Assembly: GCF_019038465.1 (NCBI RefSeq)
Contig: NZ_JAFKRH010000016.1
Span: 1 to 61,708, forward strand
Direction: 5' to 3'
DNA from: Synechococcus sp. CCY 0621
GTDB lineage: Bacteria; Cyanobacteriota; Cyanobacteriia; PCC-6307; Cyanobiaceae
Length of the DNA stretch: 61,708 nt
How positions within the stretch are numbered: position 1 is the stretch's first letter; the number at the start of each line of letters is the position of its first letter. Both the position numbers and the translations under genes were made by a program. Below are positions 43,811 through 52,530 of the stretch, one piece after another. A model generated the notes under the pieces. It worked only from the letters and a program-made list of their open reading frames with translations. It was not told the origin of the DNA and searched no databases.

Positions 43811-44148
43811 CGCCCGAACATCCCCACGGCGACGATTGCGTAGCCCAGGGTGATCGCCACCACGCTGGCCGGCTGCAGCGCGGCCGAATCCTTGATCGCG
43901 AAGAGCACATACAGCAGCGGATACTGCAGGCTCAGCATCAGCACCGCCAGTTTTCGGTCGGCGGCAGGCAGCACCAGGGCCGTGATTCCAAAGGAGGCGC
44001 CGTAGCAAAGCAGCGAGGCCACCAGGTAGAGGATCGTGGTGCGGATGCCCTCGGCCGGAGGACGGATCCGCAAGATGAATTGGCCCAGGCAGGCGGCGAG
44101 AACGGCAGCCAAAAGATACACTGCCTGCAGCATGCTTTTTGTCAACAT
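43807..44148 (-). CDS. Small SMR/EamA-like membrane protein, putative lipid-linked sugar flippase subunit
   Basis: About 113 residues with four hydrophobic segments (LLAAVLAACLGQFILRIRPP; TILYLVASLLCYGASFGITALV; LMLSLQYPLLYVLF; VVAITLGYAIVAVGMFG), the size and layout of SMR-type proteins such as ArnE/ArnF that move undecaprenyl-linked sugars. It diverges from a polyprenyl-phosphate glycosyltransferase, which fits that role. The frame extends to 44178; Met 44148 gives the usual length. Confidence 0.65.
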   Translation of the reverse strand: MLTKSMLQAVYLLAAVLAACLGQFILRIRPPAEGIRTTILYLVASLLCYGASFGITALVLPAADRKLAVLMLSLQYPLLYVLFAIKDSAALQPASVVAITLGYAIVAVGMFGR

Positions 44149-45098
44149 TGGGCCATCATATCGCCATTTGCATTCCATGTTACAACGAGTCCTCTAATGT
44201 CGAAGCTCTCTATGTGAGGCTTGCCAAGGTCCTTGAGCAGTTTCCGGACGATGTCTTCTCGATTGTTTTCGCTGATAATTGCTCCACTGACCACACGGTC
44301 GCTCTGATCGAGGGTTTGGCGGCAAGGGATTCACGGATCGGCCTGATTCGCAATGTCTCAAACTTTGGCTTTGTTCGCTCCTCCGCCAATGCCCTGCTGG
44401 TCCCTGATGCCGATGCCAATGTCTTTCTGATGGCGGATCTGCAGGATCCACCCGAGTTGGTGGCCGATCTGATCACGGCCTGGAAGCAGGGGGACAATCA
44501 GGTGGTCTTCGCCGTCCGGCGCTCCAGCCATGAGAGCCCGATCCTGTTCCTCTGCAAGAAGATCTACTACGCCACCCTCTCCTGGCTCTCCGATTATCCG
44601 ATGGTGCGGGACACCACCGGTTTCGGCATCTATGACCGCTCCGTGATTCTGGCCCTGCGGCAATCGATCGATTCCTACCCCTTCATCAAGGGGCTGGTCT
44701 GCGCCATCGGCTTCAAGTGGTCGACGATTCCCTACGTGAGCGCCGATCGCAAGGGAGGCAGCAGTTCTGCCTCACTCTCGTTCCTGGTGGATTTCGGTGT
44801 GCTCGGCATCGTCACCTCCTCCCGCAAGCCGATGCGGCTGATCACCACCGCCGGCCTGTCACTCGGGGCCCTCTCGATTCTGCTGTCGTTCGTGGTGATG
44901 GTCAGCAAGCTGGTCTTCTGGGAGAGCTTCCAGTTCGGTGTGGCCATGCTGTCGGTCTCGGCGCTGTTCTTCGCCGGCACCATGATGTTCGCCCTCGGCA
45001 TCCTGGGCGAATACATCGGCTTCATCAACCAGCGCACCCTGCGCCTCCCCCTGGTGGTGGAGCGCAGCCGCCACAACGTGCCGTCCCGCCAGGGCTGA
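44139..45098 (+). CDS. GT2 family polyprenyl-phosphate glycosyltransferase (GtrB/ArnC-like)
   Basis: A 319-residue GT-A protein: IAICIPCYNESSNVEALYVRL, the metal-binding region ADLQDPPEL, and two C-terminal membrane helices (SLGALSILLSFVVMVSKLVF; SALFFAGTMMFALGILGEYIGF). This architecture transfers a sugar from a nucleotide to polyprenyl phosphate. The start is a weak TTG (44139, or 44148), which overlaps the divergent SMR-like gene. Codon use and GC are lower than in the rfb operon. Confidence 0.85.
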   Translation: MSTLGHHIAICIPCYNESSNVEALYVRLAKVLEQFPDDVFSIVFADNCSTDHTVALIEGLAARDSRIGLIRNVSNFGFVRSSANALLVPDADANVFLMADLQDPPELVADLITAWKQGDNQVVFAVRRSSHESPILFLCKKIYYATLSWLSDYPMVRDTTGFGIYDRSVILALRQSIDSYPFIKGLVCAIGFKWSTIPYVSADRKGGSSSASLSFLVDFGVLGIVTSSRKPMRLITTAGLSLGALSILLSFVVMVSKLVFWESFQFGVAMLSVSALFFAGTMMFALGILGEYIGFINQRTLRLPLVVERSRHNVPSRQG

Positions 45099-45209
45099 GC
45101 CGACTCCTGTTAGGGGTTCCCCCGTTGTCCCACCAGCCGCCCAGGCCCTGAAAAAACCGAGCAGTCCCCTTACCATTGGTTTCTGCAACGCTTCCTGCTG
45201 CTGGCCAAC

Positions 45210-45308
45210 ATGCGCCACTCATCGAGGCTGTGCCAAGACGCCTTGCGCCAAGGGGCCGGATTCCAGCCGCTGCTGCCTGATGGCGACGCAGTGGTCACGG
45301 TTCCATGA
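45210..45308 (+). CDS. Possible 32-residue peptide or gene remnant
   Basis: ATG 45210 begins MRHSSRLCQDALRQGAGFQP and ends with an ATGA overlap to the next SDR. The same frame is open upstream to about 45115 (SPYHWFLQRFLLLAN precedes the Met), so this may be the tail of a lost gene rather than a real peptide. No family recognised. Confidence 0.25.
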   Translation: MRHSSRLCQDALRQGAGFQPLLPDGDAVVTVP

Positions 45309-46033
45309 GCCCCGTTCCTCCACAAGAGCAGACCCGCAATGTGCTGGTATTCGGCGCCGGTGGTGCCCTGGGTTCTGCCATTGCCGCAGCACTGACGGCC
45401 AGGGGTGACGACCTCCACACGGCTGGCTCGGCAGCCGTTTCCTCCTCAGAGAGTGCGCGTTCCCACGTTGCCCTCTCCTATGCAGAACCACCGAGTGCCG
45501 ACCTGTTTTCGGCCTTGCCACCGCTAGATGCGGTTGTGTGGGCCCACGGTCTCAATGCCAGTGACTCGATCGCTGATTTTGATCCGACCACCTTCGAGAG
45601 GCTCTGGCAATGCAATGTTGTGTTCATTGCCGCCAGCCTTTCGGCTTTGCTGTTGGCTGGGCGACTGCAGCGCGGCAGTCGCCTCTGCGTCATCAGTTCA
45701 ATCTGGCAGCTGGAGAGTCGGCTTGGAAAACTCTCTTACACCGTATCCAAGGCTGCACTCCAGGGCCTCGTGAAGTCATGCGCTATGGATCTTGGTGCGA
45801 AAGGCATTCTGATCAATGCAATTCTTCCAGGTGTGGTGGACTCACCGATGACACGACGTCACCTGTCCCCAGAACAGATTGATGCGATCACGTCCCAGAC
45901 GGCACTGAACCGCCTCGCGCAACCCCAGGACATCGCCGAAGCCACGGCCTTCCTCGTCGGTCCCTCAAATCGATTCATGACGGGCCAGTTCCTGACTGTG
46001 GATGGCGGTTTCATCGGCTTCAAACACACATAA
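45305..46033 (+). CDS. Short-chain dehydrogenase/reductase (unusual-sugar module)
   Basis: A 242-residue SDR: VLVFGAGGALGSAIAAALTA for the cofactor, WAHGLNASDSI, VISSIWQLESR and Tyr-x3-Lys in LSYTVSKAAL, with the FabG-like end FMTGQFLTVDGGF. It opens a run of five collinear genes (SDR, cyclase, TPP enzyme, aldolase, extended SDR) and probably reduces a keto intermediate of that pathway. Confidence 0.8.
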   Translation: MSPVPPQEQTRNVLVFGAGGALGSAIAAALTARGDDLHTAGSAAVSSSESARSHVALSYAEPPSADLFSALPPLDAVVWAHGLNASDSIADFDPTTFERLWQCNVVFIAASLSALLLAGRLQRGSRLCVISSIWQLESRLGKLSYTVSKAALQGLVKSCAMDLGAKGILINAILPGVVDSPMTRRHLSPEQIDAITSQTALNRLAQPQDIAEATAFLVGPSNRFMTGQFLTVDGGFIGFKHT

Positions 46034-46053
46034 ACAATCGCCTATCAAGCTTC

Positions 46054-47166
46054 ATGACTTCCCTTCCCATGGCTTCGGTTCCATCCATCGTCATCCGAAG
46101 CTCACTTTCCAACTACACCATCGACTTCCATGGGCTGACCGATCTCGGGTCATGGCATCCCGAGGCGGACCTCATCCTGATGGATGCGTTCTTCCGGGAC
46201 AGGATAAGATTTCCGGAAGGCCAGCCAGTCATCTTCGTTGAGGCCACCGAAGCAGCCAAGTCCCTGCCGCAGATCATCGAGCTGTTCGTCGCGCTCAAAC
46301 AGGCCGGTCTCGGTCGTGGGTCCCGCCTGCTCGCCGTGGGGGGTGGCGTCATTCAGGACATCGCCACGTTCGTAACCTCGCTGTATATGCGAGGCATCGC
46401 CTGGGACTATGTGCCGACCACATTCCTGGGCATGGCAGATTCCTGTATGGGAGGCAAGAGCTCGATCAATGTCGGCGCTTTCAAGAATCTGATTGGCAAC
46501 TTCCACCCTCCTCGGTGCATAAAAATTCTCCCTGTCTTCGCACGCACACTGCCTCCCGTGGAGATGGCAGGAGGAGCTGCAGAGGCTGCCAAGATTGCGT
46601 TCTGCCGTGGACCTGAGACCTTTTCCAGGTATCTGGAGCTGGTGCAGCCTGTTCTGTCCGGGGCCTGGAGCGAGCATGATCTGACCGCGTTGCTGCATGC
46701 CACCTTGCTGGTCAAGCAGTGGTTTGTTGAGAAGGACGAATTCGACCGAGCCGAGAGGCGATGCCTCAACTTTGGCCACACCTGGGGGCACGCCCTGGAA
46801 TCGGCCACCCAATTCGCCATTCCCCACGGGTTGGCGGTGGCCCTGGGGATGATGGCAGCGGTCCGCTTCCTTGGATCACCGTCCTGTTGTATTCCGCTCT
46901 GGGATCATTGCCTCCAGCTCCTGCACCCGACCCTGGATCCGACGGCTGTTGAATTGTTTGAGCCAGAACGCTTCCGTCGTGCTTTTCTTGCTGACAAGAA
47001 GCATTCCTCCGGTTACTATCACCTGATCGTACCGACTTCCAGCGGTGTGGAGCTTGGGGTAGAGGAAATCACGACCCCAGCCGGCGCCCCTCAATTGGCA
47101 GACATTCAGCTCGCCATGGAGGAGGCCTTGCAGGCTGTTTCTTACGTTCCCCTGGAGATTGTTTGA
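46054..47166 (+). CDS. 3-dehydroquinate synthase-like sugar phosphate cyclase
   Basis: A 370-residue member of the AroB superfamily. Visible blocks: LLAVGGGVIQDIATFVTSLYMRG, VPTTFLGMADSCMGGKSSINVG, GGAAEAAKIAF with a metal Glu, CLNFGHTWGHALE and PHGLAVALGM with metal His residues, and late Lys in KKHSSGYYHLIVPT. The usual AroB SSVGGKTGVN is replaced by SCMGGKSSIN, so this is unlikely to be the housekeeping enzyme. It may cyclise a sugar phosphate to a carbasugar. Its stop overlaps the next start (TGATG). Confidence 0.8.
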   Translation: MTSLPMASVPSIVIRSSLSNYTIDFHGLTDLGSWHPEADLILMDAFFRDRIRFPEGQPVIFVEATEAAKSLPQIIELFVALKQAGLGRGSRLLAVGGGVIQDIATFVTSLYMRGIAWDYVPTTFLGMADSCMGGKSSINVGAFKNLIGNFHPPRCIKILPVFARTLPPVEMAGGAAEAAKIAFCRGPETFSRYLELVQPVLSGAWSEHDLTALLHATLLVKQWFVEKDEFDRAERRCLNFGHTWGHALESATQFAIPHGLAVALGMMAAVRFLGSPSCCIPLWDHCLQLLHPTLDPTAVELFEPERFRRAFLADKKHSSGYYHLIVPTSSGVELGVEEITTPAGAPQLADIQLAMEEALQAVSYVPLEIV

Positions 47167-48971
47167 TGAAATACTCCGATGTGATGCTTCAGTGGCTCCA
47201 ATCTGCGGGGTTCACCCACTGCTATTTTGTTGCAGGGGGAAATATTATGCATCTGCTGAATTCAGCCCGTCATCAGATGGTGTGCGTACCAACAGTTCAC
47301 GAGGTCGCGTCTGTCATTGGGGCTGAACATCATAATGCCACGCTGAATTCGGGAACAGCTGCGCAAGGAATCGGTCGGGCCTTTGTCCTTGTCACGGCAG
47401 GCCCGGGTCTGACCAATGCCCTCACGGGCTTGGCTGGTGCCTGGCTGGAAAGTCGTGAGCTGCTGCTGCTCGGAGGTCAGGTCAAAGTGAGTGATCTTGC
47501 CCCTCCCGGCCTGCGTCAGCTGGGTATCCAGGAGGTGGACGGTGTGGCGCTGGCGACGCCACTGTGCAAGCAAAGTCTCTGTCTGCGGGAGCCCCTTGAT
47601 CGCCAGTCCTTTCTGGCCAGCGTGTCCCTGAGCTGGCAGGGACGGCCCGGACCCGTGTTTCTGGAGCTGCCCCTGGATGTTCAGGCCCACCCGGTCCCCG
47701 AAGAATGGGACGCTGCAGCGGAGGCTCCGCCATCCCCTGCCACCCCTGCCGCGATTCCCGACATCGCCACCATTGTGCCCCGGGTCACGGCACGCATCGC
47801 CGCATCCCAACGGCCGGTCCTGCTCCTCGGTGGCGGTGTCTCGCGGCCCTGTGCCCAGAAGCTGGAGTCGCTCCTGCAATCCCTGGGGCTGCCGGTGATG
47901 ACCACCTGGAATGGGGCCGATCGCTATGGATCTGAGCATTCCAATTACTTCGGTCGGCCCAACACCTGGGGGCAGCGTTACAGCAACATCCTGCTGCAGC
48001 AGTCCGACCTGCTGGTTGCCATCGGCACCCGGCTCGGGCTGCAGCAGACAGGCTTCAACTGGCAGGAGTTCCTGCCGGTGGGGGATGTGATTCAGGTCGA
48101 CATCGACCCAGCCGAGCTTGCCAAGCCGAATCCGACGCTGGCGGATGCCATTGAGGCCGATGCCGATGCCTTTCTGAGCCAGCTGCTCCGTCATGATCTT
48201 GGCCAGCACACGGAATGGCTGGCCTTCTGCCATGACGTCAAATCCCTGTTGCCCCTCTCTGAGGCCTGCAATGCCACGGCGGAGGGCTATCTGAACCCCT
48301 ACGACATGGTGATGGATCTCTCGAGGATCTGTGGGGATTCCGACCACATCGTTCCCTGCAGCAGTGGCGGTGCCTTCACCGTGATGATGCAGGCCTTTCA
48401 CCTGCGTCAAGGCCAGACGATGCTCACGAACAAGGGGCTGGCGAGCATGGGCTATGGCCTTTCGGCGGCGATCGGTGTGGCCCTCGCCGACCGCCTCCAT
48501 CGCACCGTTCTGGTTGAGGGGGATGGTGGGTTCAGTCAGAACCTTCAGGAGCTGGCCACGGTCGCCGTCAACGACCTGAATCTCAAGATCTTTCTGTTCT
48601 GCAATGAGGGGTATGCATCGATCCGCATGACCCAGAAAAACTACTTTCAAGGTTCCTATGTTGGCTGTGACGTCCGTTCCGGTCTGGGGTTTCCCGATTG
48701 GAGGCTCCTTGGCAAGGCCTATGACGTGCCCGTCCACACCCTCTCCGCTGGGTGGTGTTCTGACGATCCTGTGTTCCTTGAGTTATGGGAGCGTCCATCT
48801 CCAGCGTTGTTCCTTGTACCCATCGATCCGGAGCAAAGCTATTTCCCAAAAATCTCCAGCCGTATCAGTGCCCAAGGTGGCATGGAATCCAATCCGCTTC
48901 ACAGGATGACTCCCGACCTCCCTGACGAGATTGCATCTTGTGTTTACCGATACCTACACTCATCCGAGTAA
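47166..48971 (+). CDS. Thiamine-diphosphate-dependent enzyme, acetolactate synthase-like
   Basis: A 601-residue protein with the three TPP-enzyme domains: Pyr domain with catalytic Glu in VPTVHEVASVIGAEHHN, a middle domain (PVLLLGGGVSRPCAQKLESLL), and PP domain with the GDG...N cofactor motif VEGDGGFSQNLQELATV. It is acetolactate-synthase-like but lies in a sugar locus. One precedent is YerE, which adds a two-carbon unit to CDP-3,6-dideoxy-4-ketoglucose, the product of rfbFGH. A C-C lyase or ligase on a cyclitol-like intermediate is also possible. Confidence 0.82.
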   Translation: MKYSDVMLQWLQSAGFTHCYFVAGGNIMHLLNSARHQMVCVPTVHEVASVIGAEHHNATLNSGTAAQGIGRAFVLVTAGPGLTNALTGLAGAWLESRELLLLGGQVKVSDLAPPGLRQLGIQEVDGVALATPLCKQSLCLREPLDRQSFLASVSLSWQGRPGPVFLELPLDVQAHPVPEEWDAAAEAPPSPATPAAIPDIATIVPRVTARIAASQRPVLLLGGGVSRPCAQKLESLLQSLGLPVMTTWNGADRYGSEHSNYFGRPNTWGQRYSNILLQQSDLLVAIGTRLGLQQTGFNWQEFLPVGDVIQVDIDPAELAKPNPTLADAIEADADAFLSQLLRHDLGQHTEWLAFCHDVKSLLPLSEACNATAEGYLNPYDMVMDLSRICGDSDHIVPCSSGGAFTVMMQAFHLRQGQTMLTNKGLASMGYGLSAAIGVALADRLHRTVLVEGDGGFSQNLQELATVAVNDLNLKIFLFCNEGYASIRMTQKNYFQGSYVGCDVRSGLGFPDWRLLGKAYDVPVHTLSAGWCSDDPVFLELWERPSPALFLVPIDPEQSYFPKISSRISAQGGMESNPLHRMTPDLPDEIASCVYRYLHSSE

Positions 48972-49019
48972 TAAAAAGCGTCCATTTCTGGTAAGATTCG
49001 ACCAATCGTCACGAGATCT

Positions 49020-49823
49020 ATGAACGCTCATGAACGGAAGATGTTGGATATTCTTAAGCGCGGAAGAGAATGTTTCGGTGTGGTCGCAACAAAGGCTGAG
49101 TTTGAGGCTGAAGGTACCCGGACGGACGAGCTCCTGAGGCTGCTCGAAATTGCCCATAAGGCGGATGTGGGTATGGCTCTGAAGGTGGGTGGCTGCGAGG
49201 CTATCCGTGACATGCTTGAGGCAAGGCAATTTGGTGTCAATTACATCATTGCCCCCATGGTGGAATCACCTTATGCATTGGGGAAATTCATTGCCGCGAA
49301 GAACAAGGTCTTTTCTCCCGAGGACCAGGAGGATGTCAAGTTCTTGTTCAACGTGGAAACGATTGCAGCCTATCGCTGCATCGATGATCTGATTGCTGCA
49401 GCATCTGCGGCGGTTGGCTGCAATGGCGTCGTGTTTGGCCGTGTTGACTTCAGCTGCTCGCTCGGCGTTGGCAGGGAGGGACTGGAAGGACACGAAGTCA
49501 CTGAGGCTGGCGAGGATATCGCCAAGAAGTGCCTCAATGCCGGCCTTGAGTTCGTTGTTGGTGGGGCTGTCTCCATTGATGCGTTCCCTAATCTGAAGAG
49601 ATTCCAGTCTGTTCACCTTAATCGCTTTGAAACTCGCAAGGTTGTCTTCGAGGGATCAGCTCTTGACTCTCCTGATCTCGCGGAAGCCTTGCTGCAAGCT
49701 GTTCATTTTGAATTGCTCTGGCTACTTAATAAACGTGAGTATTATGGCTTGATGCATCAAGAAGATCAAATGCGTATCGAGATGCTTGAGAGTCGTTGGA
49801 AGGTCCTTGAGCGCGACGCTTGA
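49020..49823 (+). CDS. HpcH/HpaI-type aldolase / citrate lyase family protein
   Basis: A 267-residue TIM-barrel protein: CFGVVATKAEFEAEG, ALKVGGCEAIRDML, YIIAPMVESPYAL and FNVETIAAYRCIDDL with the metal Glu, GVVFGRVDFSCSLG with Asp. The family carries out metal-dependent retro-aldol or aldol reactions with pyruvate-type donors. Placed after the TPP enzyme, it may extend or cleave a sugar skeleton. Specificity unknown. Confidence 0.78.
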   Translation: MNAHERKMLDILKRGRECFGVVATKAEFEAEGTRTDELLRLLEIAHKADVGMALKVGGCEAIRDMLEARQFGVNYIIAPMVESPYALGKFIAAKNKVFSPEDQEDVKFLFNVETIAAYRCIDDLIAAASAAVGCNGVVFGRVDFSCSLGVGREGLEGHEVTEAGEDIAKKCLNAGLEFVVGGAVSIDAFPNLKRFQSVHLNRFETRKVVFEGSALDSPDLAEALLQAVHFELLWLLNKREYYGLMHQEDQMRIEMLESRWKVLERDA

Positions 49824-49868
49824 TCCTGACCTGACGGTAAGCCTGTTTCACCCCCACTCCATCTGCTG

Positions 49869-50804
49869 ATGTCCGATTTTCAATCCAAGCTTATTGCGGT
49901 CACGGGTGCTACCGGATGGGTGGGAAAAACTGCCCTGCATGAACTCCAGCGCATCCTTGAGCCAGACGTCTTTCGTCAGCAGGTCCGAGCTTATGCAAGC
50001 AAGCCAGGCTTGCTGAGCACCACAGCCTATGGACAAGACCAGCAGTTCGATTATTCCGTCCACCCATTGGCCGAGCTGCCGGAGCATGCGAAGAAGGAGC
50101 CCTATGGCTATCTCTTCCATGCGGCCTTCTTCCCCCGCTCCGGGTTGGATGCTGTCGGTGTCGACGCCTATATCGCGATCAACCGTGAGATCACGAGGCT
50201 GGTCTGCGAGGCCGTTGTGCATTCACCAGGCGTGAGGGCTGTGAACATCTCCTCCGGAGCCGCGGCAGCCTTTGACCCCACCGTTCCCGCCTCTGAAGAG
50301 AAGATCGCAGAAAACCCCTATGGTGCCCTCAAGTATGAGGAGGAGGTCCGGATCAGAGAGCTCACCGCCAGCCTCATCCTGAGGATCTATACGCTCTCGG
50401 GCAGATTCATGACGAACCCCGAGATCTATGCCCTGGGTGACTTTCTTCTGAAAGCCCGGGACGGTAGCCAGATCATCCTGAAGTCCAAGAACCGTGTCGT
50501 TCGAGGCTTTGGCCATGCCGGCAACATTGTGGCGTCGGGCTGGGCGTGGCTGGCAAGCAACCATCCACCCCTGGATGCTCCATTGGCCACGGTCAGCGAG
50601 GAAACCGACCTGACATCCCTGGCACAGAGAGTCAGCAGGTTATTCAGCCTTCCTGAGACCGTCTCGTCTGTTGACCCGGGTCTCACTCCTCATGTCTACT
50701 CCTCTGATCCCGCACCTTTCCTCGGCTTCCTCTCAACGTATGGGCTTTCCGCATTGACGCTGGACGAGCAGATCACCGATACCGCTGCTGGCCTCAATGG
50801 CTGA
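49869..50804 (+). CDS. NAD-dependent epimerase/dehydratase (extended SDR)
   Basis: A 311-residue extended SDR with KLIAVTGATGWVGKTALHEL, FHAAFFPRSGLD, VNISSGAAAAF and the Tyr-x3-Lys in PYGALKYEEEV, then LILRIYTLSGRFM. The sequence is distant from the classical GalE/RmlB types. It is the last gene of the five-gene unusual-sugar run and overlaps the convergent C-methyltransferase by 11 bp. Confidence 0.8.
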   Translation: MSDFQSKLIAVTGATGWVGKTALHELQRILEPDVFRQQVRAYASKPGLLSTTAYGQDQQFDYSVHPLAELPEHAKKEPYGYLFHAAFFPRSGLDAVGVDAYIAINREITRLVCEAVVHSPGVRAVNISSGAAAAFDPTVPASEEKIAENPYGALKYEEEVRIRELTASLILRIYTLSGRFMTNPEIYALGDFLLKARDGSQIILKSKNRVVRGFGHAGNIVASGWAWLASNHPPLDAPLATVSEETDLTSLAQRVSRLFSLPETVSSVDPGLTPHVYSSDPAPFLGFLSTYGLSALTLDEQITDTAAGLNG

Positions 50805-51945
50805 CCGGCTGATGTAGAACCTCAATCCCGTCCTGCCTGAGTGCAGAAACATGCGTATCCGATGGATAGGTCGACAGGATAACGCCGAGGATTTCTTTGG
50901 TGTACGCCGGTGCGGCGATGATGATGGCATTGGCTGCCCGAGATAGGGCTTCAGCTGGAGAAATGATTTCAATGTGCGTAGCGGGCGAGTACTTGCCCTG
51001 TTTGAAACCTGCCGAATCAATAATGTATTCAATCTTCTCTCCAATGCCCGCACAGGCGATGATCGTAAAGCCTTGATGGCTGGCTCCCCATAGGGCCACG
51101 CGCCTGCCCTGGGCCTTGAGATCATCAATCAACGCATTCAGCTCGTTGCGCAGCTTCATGTAGTTGGTGGCCAGCCCACTCAAGGCAACAGCAGGCCGCT
51201 TCCTGACGTAGGCATAAATCGTATCTTCATTGAATAGGCCCATCTCCATGATGTCAAACCCATTCGTTTCGAGCATGCGCCGCAACGTGGTTTCTGTGAA
51301 GTAGAGCAGGTGATCCCTGACAAACTCGTAATAGGCGTCATAGCGCAGAATGTGATCGAAGCTTGGCACCGTAATCAGGCCAACACCATTGGCCATAAGG
51401 CTTCTGTGAATTCCAGCCAGCATCCCGCATGGATCGGGTTGGTGCTCAAGGAAGTTGATCGAGAGAAAGCCGTCATAGGGGGCATTCGGTACTCGGCTTT
51501 CAGCGCAGTCGACAAATCCTTCAATGACGTTCAGTCCCTTGCCTTGTGCGGCGAGGACGGAGGCATTCGCATGCTCAATTCCAGAGATCCTTACCGATTC
51601 GCCGGAAAAGAGCTGGATGAAGTCGCCCTTGCCGCAGCCGACTTCGATCAGATGCTTGCCCTCCAAAGAAAACTTCTTTGCAAAGTCCTTGAACAGCTCA
51701 AGCTTCAGACTGGCAAAGACTCCTTTGACAGGCATCGCCCTGATCACATCGCGATAATACGCAACTGGTTCGCAGTCAAGCTGCAGTGTCTCGCAAGAGA
51801 GGCATTGCCTCACGTTGAAGTCGATTCCTTTGTCTGAAGTCAATTCTTCCTTCGTTGGCATCTGTTGAGCGCCTGAAGGGAGATCGCTGTAGTGAAGGAT
51901 AGGCTCCGATAATTTACGACCGCAAACGAGGCAAGTCTGTCTCAT
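50794..51945 (-). CDS. Sugar C-methyltransferase (NovU/TylC3-like)
   Basis: A 383-residue three-domain protein: an N-terminal zinc-type Cys cluster (CLVCG ... CLSCETLQLD), a SAM-binding domain (LIEVGCGKGDFIQLF, FLSINFLEHQPDPCGML) and the C-terminal C-methyltransferase domain (RVALWGASHQGFTIIACAGI). Such enzymes methylate carbon 3 or 5 of nucleotide-linked keto-deoxysugars, creating branched sugars. It therefore supports synthesis of an unusual branched sugar in this locus. Confidence 0.88.
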   Translation of the reverse strand: MRQTCLVCGRKLSEPILHYSDLPSGAQQMPTKEELTSDKGIDFNVRQCLSCETLQLDCEPVAYYRDVIRAMPVKGVFASLKLELFKDFAKKFSLEGKHLIEVGCGKGDFIQLFSGESVRISGIEHANASVLAAQGKGLNVIEGFVDCAESRVPNAPYDGFLSINFLEHQPDPCGMLAGIHRSLMANGVGLITVPSFDHILRYDAYYEFVRDHLLYFTETTLRRMLETNGFDIMEMGLFNEDTIYAYVRKRPAVALSGLATNYMKLRNELNALIDDLKAQGRRVALWGASHQGFTIIACAGIGEKIEYIIDSAGFKQGKYSPATHIEIISPAEALSRAANAIIIAAPAYTKEILGVILSTYPSDTHVSALRQDGIEVLHQPVSH

Positions 51946-52131
51946 GATGGATTCTGCAGAAATGGCCTTGGTTGAGAGTTCGAAGACTGGTGTCCCTGAT
52001 CAGCGAACCGCAGTGTGATGGTGTTTGTATCTTGGTCATGCTAGTACGGACCCATTAAGAATGCTTCTAATCTCGACACTGCCAATGGCGCCGATGGCAT
52101 CATTTGTTCTCGCCTTTCCAAGAATGGTGGT
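51946..52131. other. Intergenic spacer
   Basis: A 186-bp gap upstream of the C-methyltransferase and downstream of the GtrA-like gene. I see no gene, strong hairpin or repeat; it presumably holds the promoter of the C-methyltransferase gene on the minus strand. Confidence 0.4.
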
Positions 52132-52530
52132 TCAGTGCTGAGATGCATCTTCCTCAGTGCGCTTGGTCGATATCTTTTGTTTATAGACAAGCGTGCTCCA
52201 TGCATAACCAACGATTAAAGAAATCAAGGCTCCAAGTGCCGTCAGCTCTGTTCTGCCGATCACTCCTTTGAAGATGGCTACGGTTATGACTCCAGCCGTA
52301 ATCGTTGGCACGATCGAAATGATATAGCGCGGTATGGAAACCCGATATCCCTGGCTCTTGGGGAAAACAAGAAACCGAAAGCTGAAGTACCTTAGGATGT
52401 GACAGGTTGCTTCTGTAATTCCTAGGGCGAGAAAGGCGCCCATCGGATAGGCAAGCCAAAAAATAGCCGGGCCTAGAATGGTAAATGCGATACCGTTGAG
52501 TCCATAACGGGTGAATGAATGGCTAATCAT
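52132..52530 (-). CDS. GtrA-family membrane protein
   Basis: A 132-residue protein with four membrane segments and the GtrA-like pattern RYGLNGIAFTILGPAIFW ... YFSFRFLVFP ... IGRTELTALGALISLIVGYAWSTLVYK. GtrA proteins are thought to flip polyprenyl-phosphate-glucose. It overlaps the upstream glycosyltransferase gene (ATGA), the classic GtrB-GtrA arrangement. Confidence 0.85.
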   Translation of the reverse strand: MISHSFTRYGLNGIAFTILGPAIFWLAYPMGAFLALGITEATCHILRYFSFRFLVFPKSQGYRVSIPRYIISIVPTITAGVITVAIFKGVIGRTELTALGALISLIVGYAWSTLVYKQKISTKRTEEDASQH

